This document shows, in pieces, positions 22,443 to 33,187 of a DNA stretch of 64,000 nt. Origin of the DNA: Anastrepha obliqua (lineage: Eukaryota > Arthropoda > Insecta > Diptera > Tephritidae); contig NC_072894.1 in assembly GCF_027943255.1 (NCBI RefSeq), forward strand, positions 58,965,601-59,029,600. The letters run 5' to 3'. Position numbers and translations under genes: made by a program. The notes below the pieces were generated by a model that did not search any database, was not told the origin of the DNA, and saw only the letters and a list, made by a program, of their open reading frames with translations. The number at the start of each line of letters is the position of its first letter. The stretch's first letter is position 1.

Positions 22443-22920
22443 TTATAAGTCTATTCCTTCAAGCTCAGGCCACAAAATATTTTCAATGAGTTGTCTAAAG
22501 CGCTGTAAATACATTGACAATAATAGCCGTTTTATTTTTAGCTTCGAAAAGAAACGGGAAATTTCTCCACCAGCCCAAAAAAGACACCAAGCAGTACGTG
22601 ACTACGTGAATCTAATGATTTTTTCTGAAATTACTTGAAGGTTTCTTCTCCTCAGATGCGGCAATTGTCTTTGTTGACAAATCCATCCAATTTGAAAAGA
22701 GCTTCAGCACTCAATGTGTTTTTATGTCAATTTCGCTCTAAGTTGTTCTTAAAGATGAACAATTTTTGTTATAAGTTTCAATACTTTTAACGCGTTGTTC
22801 TATCGTGTAAAATTTCACATATGTCTGCTTGACAAATGTCAAAACTGACATCAAAAAAAGGTACCGCCTCGGAAATGTTCACTACTGACATCTAGATGTC
22901 ACTTTTGAAAGACCCTTTAT
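22443..22920 (-). mobile_element. Tc1/mariner-like fragment, same family as 16723-17305
   Basis: Reading leftward from the end 'ttttgaaagaccctttat' (about 22900-22917), the leader shares 'gacatctagatgtca' and 'aggcggtacctttt' with the family member at 16723. The coding remains are 'TIEQRVKSIETYNKN' (about 22775), then 'FSNWMDLSTK', 'LGWWRNF' and 'IVNVF' in shifting frames, which correspond to the GGYVNKxNCRIW and FWAGG blocks of the family. Its left side is lost where it abuts the end of the element at 20773-22442. Confidence 0.65.
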
Positions 22921-23255
22921 AAAGTATGCTTGCATATGACCGACAGTTATAAATGGTGTGTTAACACTTGCTCACAAATAAATACAAGAACAATACAATG
23001 TACTTATATATTGTATAGGCATTTGCCTTCGAATTAAGCTGCGATTGCTTGTTAGATATTTGCATAAGTACATTCACACACACACACAAGTATAGTAATA
23101 CATTAGTACACTCATGCATATCCATTAGTAAGCCCAACTCAAAGGACAAAGATGCGCTATTGGCCACTTTCGTGGCAATGAATAGCTGAAACAGCAACAC
23201 ATTATTACACAATCACGTGCAAGAGTTACACCATCCTCGAAGGAAGCAAATTGTA
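22921..23255. other. spacer, nothing recognised
   Basis: It contains a CA-rich stretch near 23070-23090. I saw no coding motif. Confidence 0.4.
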
Positions 23256-23720
23256 TCGGGTGCTTCATTTGCTGCATAAGAACTGTTGATATCGATAACT
23301 ATGGAGATAACAGATGAGACTGGCAAAATGAGTTGGTATTTCTGTTTAGTTTAGAGCTGGCGTTACGATGAATAGCGTGCGCAATCGAACTACGCTGACA
23401 GATTTTTTGCTTCCAAAAATTAATCAGCTAAGCATCGACGGCAGTCGGTCCCAAAAGGAAAGCGTAACTTACCAGACAGCGCCCTTAACAAGCGATTTAT
23501 TGCAATATTCATGTCGTCAACGCATAAGGCCAAGTCTAATGGAAAAAGTGGTGAAAAATTGGACTGATCGAATGACCCATGTAACGTGTAGCGGTGACGC
23601 ACAGTACTCCGAAAGTGGACAAAAATCGAAAGTCCTAGAACTTGGACTTTTTGATAGCATTTGAAAACTCTTAATTGGAGTAAAATAAATGTTAAACCTC
23701 ATACAGCCACTGAAATCACT
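23256..23720 (+). mobile_element. Tc1/mariner-like fragment with transposase C-terminus
   Basis: In the open frame 23368-23664 the block 'RPSLMEKVVKNWTDRMTHVT' matches the terminal helix of the transposases at 22064-22300 and 29740-29870. The rest of that frame is unlike them. The leader at 23275-23350 ('gttgatatcgataactatgg', 'ggtatttctgtttag') is shared, inverted, with 49020-49185. Both suggest a short deletion derivative of one family. Confidence 0.55.
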
Positions 23721-24240
23721 AGTAATTTGTACATACTATTTCACTTCCACGCATGGCATATAAAAGTTGTTGTGGTAAAAATTTGTTTAAAAACTTCTCT
23801 GCCCACATACAATGCATTTTGTGAATGCTCCACGTCCACTTTTTCCTTCTGATAAACTATTTATGTCATAATTAATATATCATTTTCATAAATTATTTTA
23901 TAGAGATTTATAGTATTTTGGCTATTTTCTTTTGTGACATATGTGTGGCTCATGAGCGCAAGAAAGCCTCGGAAAAATATTTTGCAAAAGGTACCTACAT
24001 GCCCTTTTTTGTACTTGTTTTAGGTTATTTATGTTTGCAATACGCGAAGAAATTTTTGTGAATATCATCAGACCTACATCGATTGTACGATTTTCAAAAA
24101 TGGGGTGTCGAATTAAATAAAAGGCCTGACCAGAGGCTTGCAATAAAGTTTTTTGAAGTGAAAACTTCTTTAGAATCGTTGGGAGTGATTTGAGACTCGA
24201 TGAAATGAAAAAGCGACACTACGATGCGTTATATGTTGAT
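23721..24240. other. spacer, nothing recognised
   Basis: No motif was seen. The short minus-strand frame at 23922-24143 has no family resemblance. Confidence 0.4.
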
Positions 24241-24293
24241 GTATATGTGTGTGGCTGCGTACTGCTGAGCCACGCTAGTATAGTGAGTATTGT

Positions 24294-24520
24294 AGTATGT
24301 ATACTACACTGCCTATTACTTGCTTTGGTGTTTAGTTCAAGCGTCATACGTATGTATGTTTGTATGTATGCTAGTACGTATGTGTGCGCGCCTGCGTATT
24401 ACGGAGCCACCGTGAGCGAGAAGGCATTATGTATACCTATACTACACCACCTAATACTTGCTTAGACCAAGCGTCCTACGAATGTTTGTGTGTATGTTAG
24501 TACGTCTGTGTAATATATGC
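24294..24520. repeat. direct duplication of about 90 bp, offset about 140 bp
   Basis: The block with 'tatactacac', 'cttgctt', 'caagcgtc' and 'tacgtatgtatg' at about 24297-24385 is repeated, diverged, at about 24437-24515. It lies just upstream of the Helentron-derived ORF. It may be part of that element's 5' region, because tandem units of similar length occur in the Helitron at 57791-59244. Confidence 0.6.
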
Positions 24521-24597
24521 GTTACGACGCTCATAATAGCAACCGCGTGTGCTGTATTGCGTCCGTATTTTTATATTCGTAAATATTTACCGCAATT

Positions 24598-24954
24598 ATG
24601 CCGAAAAATAATGCAGAAAAGTGTCGTGAATATCGACAGAAAAAAAAGTATACACCAGAAGTATCGCGGAAACTTAGAAAAGATTACGATAAAGTTCCAA
24701 TGATTTTAAGTGGCGATTTTAACGAAAATTTTGCATTGGACACAGCGGTTCCTTTAATTGACTTTCTCAATACAACATTCAATTTAAAAATGTGTAACAA
24801 TCGCACTGAATCGACAACACGATCAAAAACAACAATTGACGCGGTATTTCAAAGATATGTTGACAACATCGAAACCAAAGCATTTGTATCATATTTTAGC
24901 TATCATAAGCCACTCGTATCATTTGTTGAAATTGAAAACATTGAGGATGAATAA
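24598..24954 (+). CDS. 118-residue Helentron-type protein: basic N-terminus fused to the end of the endonuclease domain
   Basis: The frame is uninterrupted from ATG at 24598 to a TAA at 24952-24954. Residues 1-30 ('MPKNNAEKCREYRQKKK') are the basic start seen in Helitron/Helentron replicase proteins. From about residue 33 the sequence is the C-terminal half of an exonuclease-endonuclease-phosphatase domain: 'MILSGDFN' (the GDFN catalytic box), 'TTRSKTTIDAVF' and 'FVSYFSYHKPLVSF' (the terminal histidine box, SYH in place of SDH). Everything normally between the start and the endonuclease half is missing, as are Rep and helicase, so this is an internal-deletion product. The reading frame is kept across the joint. 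Activity is unlikely because the N-terminal half of the nuclease fold is absent. It could be a recent derivative or a retained small protein. Confidence 0.7.
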   Translation: MPKNNAEKCREYRQKKKYTPEVSRKLRKDYDKVPMILSGDFNENFALDTAVPLIDFLNTTFNLKMCNNRTESTTRSKTTIDAVFQRYVDNIETKAFVSYFSYHKPLVSFVEIENIEDE

Positions 24955-25855
24955 TAATAAAATGAAGAAAATAAAATATGAACTTTATAGCAATATTATA
25001 ATGAACCTATAGTTATCCCGCTCCTAATGCTGCTTTCGTCTCATTCTCTACCAGTTTGTTTTACGGAAGGTTTCACTTCTATCGCGTCTAACCGTTAGAC
25101 TGGTATTTTTTTTTTTTTCTGTACAACGCGATTTGAAATTTGGTGAAATCAAATACCGAAACCATGAGAGTTTTTCCGTCATTCCGTAACGGTTGAAGCC
25201 AAATTTGGCACACTCATCGCTTATAACTCCAAATATCTCTAACTTTAAGTTTTAAAAGAGGGTGTCATCTGTCATGAAATGCATTTGTATCACAATATAG
25301 GTGTCAAATCGAAACAACGTGCTTAGTTGTGTAAATACAGTTTTAAGAGGATGAGTTTTAATTAAGTTATTTGATTTACCAATAGGCCTAATTATTTATT
25401 TATTGGTCAAACTATTTATATTACCGTGTTTTGGCAGGTTTATTATCTGATTCAGACTTAAGGAGATCACACAAAAACTTTAAGAAATATCGGCTTTATC
25501 ATACTAGAAAAACTGGAGGAGTGCAAGCCAATAAAGATTTACTAGCTCATTTGCTATCATCGTCATGTCAATTAGTTTCATCCCTAGGATTTTTTAAAGT
25601 TGGCAACCGGTACGGAGAAACCGAAATTACATATTCAATTTTTGAAATTAGCGTAGTGTAATGTTTTTAGCAGTAAAGTTTCAACAAATTTCGAACACTC
25701 CTTCCATATTTGTCCTTTGTTTGCATGGAGTCGGAGTAAAAATAAATTCAAATAAATCTGTTATAACTACTTTTATTATCAGTTTAGGGCTAACAATTTA
25801 TGTTTTTACTATTTCAAATTTTATTGATAAATGTTTTAGAAATATCCAGAAATAA
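24955..25855. other. unclassified, possible 3' side of the Helentron derivative
   Basis: Directly after the ORF come AT-rich sequence and 'ttcgtctcattctctac' (25038), a word that recurs with changes at 35262. The word 'aatttggcacactcatcg' near 25203 is typical of repeat boundaries. The frames at 25431-25661 and 25661-25855 show no motif. No CTAG-hairpin end is recognised here. Confidence 0.35.
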
Positions 25856-26800
25856 GCACAAATTGCACGAAACTTAAACTAATTATTAAGAAAAGTAAAA
25901 TCTTCGGAACGAAAGACGCATAAGACCAATGTTATTATATTTAAAATAAAAAAATAGAGTTTTTTGGAGTTTAGTAATACTATGTGTAACACCTGCATAG
26001 ATTTGATTAAGTTTTTGATACATTTTTTGCCATTGGACAATAATCGCGTTTCTAAGGGTTTTAGCGCTATCAAACTGTCTTCCATATTTTGAAACCGATT
26101 GAGAAAGTATTGCCCATACGTTTTCAATTTTGTTAAGGTCAGGGCTGCAGGCAAGCCATTTTAAAATTGGTAGTTTTTCGCTGCCAAAAAATCTTTTCTT
26201 GCTTTGGAAGCATGTATGCCTGCAATGTTATGCTGAAAAATACAACCCTCATAAAAAATAATACGTACTGCGTCTAGAAAACTTATATGCTTCACAAATT
26301 AATTTGTGTGGATATAAAATATAAAGGCGTTTTGCCTGTAAGCAGGGCTATGGCAGAACGCTCTCCGAGATCCTCTTACGTGATATTCTTTAATTATTTT
26401 TCTTTCCTTCAGCCTATTATTCCAATACATTTTGGAAGCATCTAGTCAGTCCAGATCGATTTTTTTTTTCATCGAAAAAAACTCTTTGTCATTAATTTTT
26501 ACAAAATTTGTACTTTTCTGAAAATTTCAATCTGGTCTATTCGATTTATTTAAAGCTAAACGTTTGATTTCTCGAACATTTCTAGTAAAAATTTTGGTTC
26601 TATACCACTTCTCTTGGCACGTCCATGATTTGTTTTTTAATTTTGAAACAATCTGCCGCATTGGAAAGTCTCTCTCTCTCTCCAATGCTAAACTAAAACA
26701 ACCACATAAGTATGCGAATGAAATAAAGCGACCAAAAGCTATTATAAAATAATAATTTTAACTTAATAACTTACTTAAAGTGTGCAATTTTAAATTAAAA
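25856..26800 (-). pseudogene. Tc1-type transposon relic (DD34E group)
   Basis: The minus strand reads, in order, 'SKLKNKSWTCQEKWY' (about 26620), a DNA-binding part. Next come 'DEKKIDLDWLDASKMYW' (about 26440, like the DEKxFxLDGPDG box of Tc1), 'QHNIAGIHASKARKDFLAAK' (about 26200, in place of QDNAxxH), 'LKWLACSPDLN' then 'IENVWAILSQ' (about 26110) and the terminal 'QWQK' block. The order is that of a Tc1 transposase. The catalytic aspartate of the QDNA box is asparagine here. Imperfect inverted words (aattgcac...ttaagtta type) near 25863 and 26780 may be the ends. Frameshifts and stops are frequent. Confidence 0.75.
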
Positions 26801-28190
26801 GCCAACGCTTTTGGTCCTATAATTATTTCGTTCTGATATTAGGACATTTTCTAGATATTATTGCTTTAGTAAATATCATCATAATCATTTGGGTCTTTAG
26901 TTTTCTCGTGCGGTGGATGAATGCCGGATATCATATCCAAAAAAATAAACTCCATGAAATTATCTACCTGATTATAATAAAAAGAAATTCTTTCCAACAA
27001 TATTGCTGTTTCGTATTATCATTTTAAGTTCTGAAGGGCTTAAAAAACACCCGTTACATGCAGATATACTGATGTCGCAAATAAGTATATAAACATGCAT
27101 ACATATGTATATACTTACTTACATATGGTGTGAGCACGAGTTCGAAAAAAGTAGGATAATACAACAAAAGCCAATCAAATCTTCTTCAAATCTTTCAATT
27201 TATTTCTTTTTGGTATTCGCTTGCATCTCGATGCTTATTTCGTATTATCCTTGCTTTGTTTGTTTATATTCCCTTTTTTATTCTTTGCTAGCCACTCTTT
27301 GTTTACAACTGACAACAACGCGTGTACACTTTTCGTAGCATTAGGCATTTAGGCACACATACATAATTACATACATACATACGTAAGTGCGTTCACCAGC
27401 TCTGATGCTCTTTCAACTTTCGAATGCTTTTATTATGCCACAAATGCGCTAAATTTTATTTATTTGCTTTTATTTTGGCTATATTTGTATTTAAGTATTT
27501 GGGAAGCGGTGCATGAGTGGCCCATAAATGTACTCCGATGTCCTTTTTAGTGCGTCAGACGTTTTAGCGGTTTATGTGTACGTGCATTTTTGCGATTTAT
27601 TTTTATTTTCGTAAGCATTTCTGCACTAAGCGACACATTGATACATACATATACATATGTACCGAAATACATATATACTTATACAAACATATGTACACTA
27701 GAAGATATTTTATATTTTCGTTTCGCTAAATTTTGGTTTAGTTCGTAAGAAAAAGGCAAGGGACGAGTCAAAAGTGTTATGCGACACTTTGAAACATAAA
27801 GGCCTTTGTAATACCGAATTAGCGCACACTACATGTACATATACATATGTACATGCATACATATGTACATACATAGATTGAAGTAAATTATATTAGACGG
27901 AGCAGGATTTATCTGCCAAAAAGTACATCTAACTAAATATATTGGGTATCCTTAGAAATAAAAATCCTTAGAAATCAATGACCGGCCTTTACGCAATACA
28001 GAGTTAAATATGTATGTATGTAGGTATGTACATACATACGTGTGGGTGAATTGCTAAAGTTACAATTTGTGATTGTTGAATAGCTCGGAACTGCATTTTT
28101 CATTTGAAATTTTTATTGTAAAAATAAATAAAATTTGTATTACATTATAAAAACTCTTTATTGATTGAACATTTCATTTTTACTAAATAA
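26801..28190. other. intergenic with microsatellites and one unknown repeat
   Basis: The sequence holds repeated 'acatatgtacatacat' steps (27640-27690, 27830-27870, 28010-28040) and no gene. The part 26925-27045 belongs to an unclassified repeat described separately. Confidence 0.45.
26925..27045 (+). repeat. unclassified interspersed repeat, copy 1
   Basis: The block containing 'tgaaattatctacctgatta' and then 'ttccaacaatatt' and 'cattttaagttc' recurs in reverse complement at 47075-47190. Its central part recurs in that same inverted direction at 28976-29048. It matches none of the transposon families recognised here. Confidence 0.6.
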
Positions 28191-28194
28191 TATT

Positions 28195-28662
28195 TCGTAT
28201 TTTACTAAAATTCTACCTCAGCTTTTTCTAGCGTTCAAAAACATCAAACTCCCATTTTATTTTTGATGATTGGCAGCAAAAAGAAATCATTAAGTGCCAA
28301 ACCAGAGCTGTGAGGCTGATAAGGATAGCCTATTACTTCGATTTTTCGAGTGCTTAAAAGCTCTCTTATGTGAGTCAAGACGTGAGACGTGAGACTGTCG
28401 TCGGTGGTTTTGCTTTAATCTCTGAAAATTTCTGGCAAACAAATAACTGCGTATCTCTTAGAATTGACAGTACAGTACAGATGTGACACGATCAGATTTT
28501 CCGGAAAAATAGGCGACCATTTGCTTTGAGGTGCTTTTTCCGCGAATTACTTTTATTGGCTTAAAGCCATCTTGGAACACTCATACCATTGCTGTGTGCT
28601 CACATGCATAGATATAAGATTGTATTGTATTTTCGGGATTCAAGCTATGCTTAGCGGATTAA
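28195..28662 (-). pseudogene. mariner transposase fragment (catalytic part), badly degraded
   Basis: Broken minus-strand frames give 'WYECSKMALSQ', 'STSKQMVAYFSGK', 'YAVICLPEIF', 'SSHVLTHIRELLSTRKIEVI' and 'SGLALNDFFLLPIIKNKMG'. The last block corresponds to the YSPDLAPxDFFLFP box of mariner with the first aspartate lost and the final one kept. The HHDNA box is not readable. No ends were found. A SINE begins shortly to the right. Confidence 0.65.
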
Positions 28663-28690
28663 CGTTACAATCTGTTCGACCAAAATTAAT

Positions 28691-28955
28691 TTACACCCTT
28701 TTGGGTGTTTGACTGAGCACCTCCTCCTATTTGTGGCGTGCATCTTGATGTTTTTTCCATAAATGGAGGAACCTACAGTTTTAAGCCGACTCCGAACGGC
28801 GAATGATATTTTACGAGGAGCCATTGTCTGGCAAGGGGCGACACTATTAGAAAAAAAGTTATCTATCACTTGGTGTTTCATGGATGGAGACTCGAACTTG
28901 TGCACTTCGGTAGCAGTTGATAGTCACGCGCTAACCTATTTGGTTGATAATGCAA
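28691..28955 (-). mobile_element. tRNA-derived SINE, copy 3, with tRNA-like head
   Basis: The tail 'ttacacccttttgggtgttt' at 28691 is followed by the core, which lacks about 40 bp in the middle compared with the reference copy. The head lies at about 28870-28955, with a decayed B box (complement of 'gactcgaac' at 28891) and A box region near 28935. Confidence 0.82.
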
Positions 28956-28975
28956 AATAGAAATGTTATTCGAAT

Positions 28976-29048
28976 GCATTTTTTTTTTATTATTGTCTGG
29001 TAGATTATTTCATTGCATTTATTTTTTTAATTTCATATCCAACATTTG
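28976..29048 (-). repeat. unclassified interspersed repeat, copy 2 (partial)
   Basis: The words 'ttattattgtctggtagatt' and 'atttcat...atttcatatcc' match, inverted, the repeat at 26925-27045. The copy lies between a SINE and a transposase fragment. Confidence 0.5.
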
Positions 29049-29376
29049 TCCGCCGCAGTTACGTGTTATATAGTCCATTCGATGGGTCAAATTTTTGACT
29101 AAGTAAAATTTTAACGTAGTCGCAGGCCAAAGGCCAACAGGGTGAAAACGACGGCGTTTCGACATTTCGGCGTCTTCGTCAACACTTCGCACTACAGCAG
29201 CAGTATTCTCTTCAGCAACACATCCGATACATAAATATTAGTTAGGGGGAAAAGAAATCAAAATTTTTGTGTAAAATTGTTGCCAAATGGTTTAAAACTG
29301 TTAGTTAAGCTAAAGCTCTTGGGCGATGCTACGGCAATTTTGAATAATTCTGTGATTTTTTCGAGATTTTCTTTAA
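29049..29376 (-). pseudogene. Tc1/mariner-like transposase remnant (helix-turn-helix joined to C-terminus)
   Basis: The minus strand from about 29215 reads 'VAEENTAAVVRSVDEDAEMS', then 'KRRRFHPVGLWPATTLK' and, after a short gap, 'THRMDYITRNCGG' near 29060-29095. The first part matches the linker of the family's DNA-binding region and the last its C-terminal helix. As in the other short copies, the catalytic core has been deleted. Confidence 0.65.
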
Positions 29377-29378
29377 TA

Positions 29379-29978
29379 TAGGGTGATCAATTAAGAGGAG
29401 TTTTTTTCATTTGCGTTTTTTTTACAGATCGCGCGCGAGATGTGGCAAACTGTCATCGTGGATTCGTTTAACAGCGTTTGGCATTTCATCATGGAAAGAC
29501 TCACACCGCAACAACGTCTACAAATTGTTCAACTGTATTATGAAAATCAGCGTTTGAAGAAGATCCGCTGTTTTCGAGCAAAATTTTGTTCAGCGATGAG
29601 GCGAATTTCTGGCTCAATGGTTACGTCAATAAGCAAAATTGCCGTATTTGGGATGAAGAGCAACCAGAACAGGTTCAAGAGCTACCTTTACACCCAGAGA
29701 AAACAACGGCTGATAAACCAGCTACGATTGAAGCTCTGGAAGCCAACATTACGCGTGTTATTCACGACATACCAGTCGAAATGCTCGAACGAGTGATTGA
29801 AAATTGGACCTTCAGAATGGACCACCTTAAGCGTAGTTGCGGCCAACATTTGATTGAAGTCATATTCAAAAAGTAAATGTCAAAGAATGTCCTTTCAAAT
29901 GATCAAAAAAGGTTTTGAACATAATTTACATTTTTTTTTTTAACTATTGAAAAAAGCACCTCATGATTGATCACCCTA
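29379..29978 (+). mobile_element. Tc1/mariner-like mini-element, exactly 600 bp, TA-flanked
   Basis: The ends TAGGGTGATCAATTAAGAGG and the inverted 'cctcatgattgatcacccta' match at 17 of 20 positions and sit between TA at 29377-29378 and TA at 29979-29980. Inside is a transposase gene with two deletions (next entry). The element keeps what a related transposase would need for movement. Confidence 0.9.
29491..29875 (+). pseudogene. Tc1/mariner-like transposase, internally deleted
   Basis: ATG at 29491 opens 'MERLTPQQRLQIVQLYYENQ'. After a deletion and frame change the sequence continues 'KILFSDEANFWLNGYVNKQN', 'CRIWDEEQPEQ' and 'LPLHPEKTT'. A second deletion then joins it to 'ADKPATIEALEANITRVIHD', 'MLERVIENWTFRMDHLKRSC' and a TAA. 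The first catalytic aspartate (SDEA) is present; the second and third were in the deleted part. The segment from 29586 to 29875 is one open frame across the second deletion. Confidence 0.85.
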
Positions 29979-29984
29979 TATAAA

Positions 29985-30146
29985 CAATGCCTGAGCAGAA
30001 TCAACGAAGCGAAAATTGCACGTAATTAGGTCTTACAGTATCGCCACCATAAATACCATTTACAATTTCAGCAACCTGGCTTGCATTATCTCCTTTATCA
30101 AAGAAAAACTGTAAAATGTACGGATTTTTCCTTTCTTGACATCCAT
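29985..30146 (-). pseudogene. mariner transposase N-terminus fragment
   Basis: From ATG at 30146-30144 the minus strand reads 'MDVKKGKIR'. After a one-base shift it gives 'ILQFFFDKGDNASQVAEIVN' and 'GIYGGDTVRPNYVQFSLR', ending in TGA. This is the first helix-turn-helix of a mariner transposase with the 'FFDKGENASQ' signature. It ends close to the 600 bp mini-element, and everything downstream of this N-terminus is missing. Confidence 0.75.
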
Positions 30147-31571
30147 TTTAACACCCTGTAACTCACAATTTAATGGAACAAACAAAAAACAGCAAACGAA
30201 TTTTTTTACCGCGAAATGTCACCTTGACAGCCCGCATAAACTTTACATTGTTTGATCGCTACTTTACGAGTTATCGATCACTTCAACCATCTAACGAGAA
30301 AATAATTGATCTCTTTTTCCCCAAACTAATGTGTTCATAATTCATGGAAATAACAGAAAATCCAAATTGTCAACGCCAGCAATCTGCGCTACTACCGAAA
30401 ACAATTATACTCCAGAAACTTTTGCAACATTTCGAATAGTAACAATTAAAGGGACCTTTTAATTCGTTTTAAAGAGCAACAAAAAACAAGAAGAAAAAAA
30501 CAGTGGGGAAAAGTTAGTATTCCGCCACTTCAGGGTAGCCAGCAGCTTTTTGGTGAGGTCTGTAATAAAACGAAAACGTTTAAGAGTAAAATATGTTGCA
30601 ACAACAGTTCAAATAAAAATAACACAATTCCACAAGAGGCCAAGTCAGAACAAGTGCCGTACTTCGACACAGCTGTCAGTAAAATTATAAGAGAGACACA
30701 CTTGGGCAGCAGAGTCGAAGAGCCACAGTCGTTTGCCGCTGCCACTTGCCAATGGCACCAACTCTCCAACAGATACTTGGGTACTTGCGAAAAGTGCGCG
30801 CATTTTATATGAACTATTAAACACACAGAGGCAAAATGAAAATAAGCCTGAAGAGAAAGAATACGAGGCGAAAAGTGGCGCGTGCAAAACAATCAAATGC
30901 CTACAATAAATGCCAACGACATGGCCATTGCTGGCGCTGCTGCTGTGACAATTCTATTCTTACTTATTCTATTCAGACGAAAAAGTCATGGCAGCTGTTG
31001 GCACAACAACAATAACTGGAGCATTACAAAGCAAACGATGGTGTCCCAATGTTGTCTTTATCATTGTCCACTATTTGGTTGCTGCAGCATCAGAGTTTTG
31101 TATTTTTTTGTTTTTGTTTTCGTTTCTCTTTTCTTTTTCTTTTTTGTTTGTCAAAAAGCTTTCGTAAGCACTTCTAGTTCCCTTGGAAAGCACAACCGCA
31201 CACATTTCCCTAGCAATGCAAAATTGTGATGAGGCACGTTCTTGCCACATCGTGTGGCCTGCCACTACTAGGTATGTTACATGTTACTAGACTTGCTGGA
31301 AGGCTTTTTACAGCGCGTGCAACCTAATTGCAAGTAAATAAATTGACACGACAATAGTTTAAAAGGTTGAAAGCGACAATTTGCATGAAGCGGATGCACA
31401 CATTTCTTCGAAATAAATTTAATTAAACTGCAAGCGGCAACTGAAGGCGATTTTCATAGTCATTAGAATAAATATGTATTTATGTACATATATAAAGTGC
31501 ATGACTTAAATATATGATTTAAATACAAATACGTGGATATTTTTATATAAATTAACGGTTTCATTAAAAGT
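30147..31571. other. intergenic, nothing recognised
   Basis: Several overlapping frames of 60-120 codons occur on both strands near 30530-31260, but they are low complexity, read equally on both strands and carry no motif. The words 'agttatcgatcacttcaacc' near 30270 suggest a decayed transposon leader. At 31572-31606 TTAACCC and GGGTTAA face each other over 35 bp and may mark a piggyBac end. Confidence 0.4.
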
Positions 31572-31820
31572 TTAACCCATTAATGCTCACACATAAAACG
31601 GGTTAAGATAGGTGACTGAAATTTTCACTAAAAAATAAATATCTCAAAAAAATATCTCAAAAGATGTGGGCGTGGCAAAGCGTATGAAATATCATACATA
31701 AGCGTATTCGGAGAGTTACTTCTATGAAAATAAAACTTCAATATATACCTAGGTTTTGAATTCAAATCAACTTTTTATTTATAAAGTGACATATTATACA
31801 TCTATACATTTTTAAATTTT

Positions 31821-33187
31821 TTAGTTATTTGATAAGTCAGTTACATGATATTTGTAAAAACAGTTATCTGGGTGCAATCCAAAACTACCTTTCATGCATA
31901 TAAGTTTCGTACACTTGCCACAAAATTTGCATCGGCGTTGAATTCTTGAGTTATTTACGTAGTGCTTGACTCCATCGTATCTAGTTTCATTTTCTCGTTT
32001 CCTCTTTCGTGCTGAAACTGGACGAAGTTCTACTGGTTTTGAAAGAATGCTTACCAAAATAAGGCTCCATCGATTCGTCTACAGAAAATGAAGTTCCAAA
32101 TGGTTTTCCAAGCTCATTAAATTTTGTATTTAAATGATCCAGAATAAGCTGCGCTTTGAATGCTTTATTATTCACTACAATTTGTGTGTTATTATTGAAA
32201 TGAAGGTACCGATGTAGTTTTTTGAATTTATTCCGCGCCATTGAACCTGCAACTAAATGGTTGTACACATCACTTTCTGTCCCCCAGTACATCCGAATAG
32301 CTGGTACCTAAAAATGCAACTAATAAATTTATCAGGTAATCAAGTGAAATTATGGTTGAGAATAGTCACTTTGTTGTACCCACCCCATATGTGTACAATT
32401 CCTCAAGATTTAGGGTCACCACTTCATCTCCTTTGCTTACAGCGTATTTCATAGTCTGTGCTTGTATATATTACATAAAATCGTCATCAAAAATTAGTTT
32501 AAAAAGTTGTAATGGATTTAAATCGTTATTCAAAATACCTGCTATAATATCCGGAGTGTGAACACGTATTTTGTGTTTGTGCCTTCTCTTGTTTTTAGTT
32601 CTATTTTGAACCACTTTCGACGAATTGTGGGTTTTTTCTTTTTCCTTTGAGTGGAAGTCACTGACCGCGAGGTTTTTGAATTGATCACATCGTTAATACA
32701 ACTGTACATTATCCACTTCTGAATTGGCAATTTTTATCGCGCATGGCCTTTTTAGAACCTCACGGCCCAAGTCGCCCAGTATACCTTCATCGTTCTCATC
32801 TGCATCATCGCAATCGGATAACTCTTGGTCTTCAGGTGGAAATAAATTCACATCGATTGAATTGGCATTTCTGATGTCGTCTTTAATAACTGCATTATCG
32901 TCCTCATTCAGATCTTCGAGCCATCCAATTATCTCCTCAGTTGTTGCTTGTCTATAAAAAGGTATTATACTCGTATATGAATGCCCGTAAAGCCAAACTG
33001 GGGTAGCGTTTACGTATGATAAAACATACGCAATGATTTACAAAAAGCTAAAACACATTTCGGGGCGAATTTTTCACTGCATTTTATATGTATTCGATGC
33101 TTCATGATTTCAACTGTGAGTTAGCACGTATTTAAGTATATAAGCAACAGGGTCTTTTTTAAGACATAAAACTCACCTGCGTGGCAT
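31821..33187 (-). pseudogene. piggyBac-like transposase gene with an intron, inactivated
   Basis: The start is ATG at 33187-33185. Exon 1 ('MPR') ends at 33177, followed by GTGAGT. The acceptor TAG lies at 32954-32952, giving a 225 bp intron and the joined start 'MPRRQATTEEIIGWLEDLNE'. An acidic N-terminal region follows. A frame break near 32700 leads to 'TPDIIAGILNNDLNPLQLFK', then 'MARNKFKKLHRYLHFNNNTQ' and 'FSVDESMEPYFGKHS', which holds the first catalytic aspartate. A deletion then joins directly to the C-terminal cysteine-rich domain ('RRCKFCGKCTKLICMKGSF...LHPDNCFYKYH') ending at 31821. The middle third with the other catalytic residues is missing. Confidence 0.82.

Noticed and set aside
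24294..24520. CRISPR-like repeats
   Set aside because: Just two diverged copies without regular spacers, in a eukaryotic transposon context.
30530..31230. Overlapping 83-120 codon frames on both strands that could be a host gene
   Set aside because: Low complexity, mutually overlapping on opposite strands, no motif, no splice pattern that joins them.
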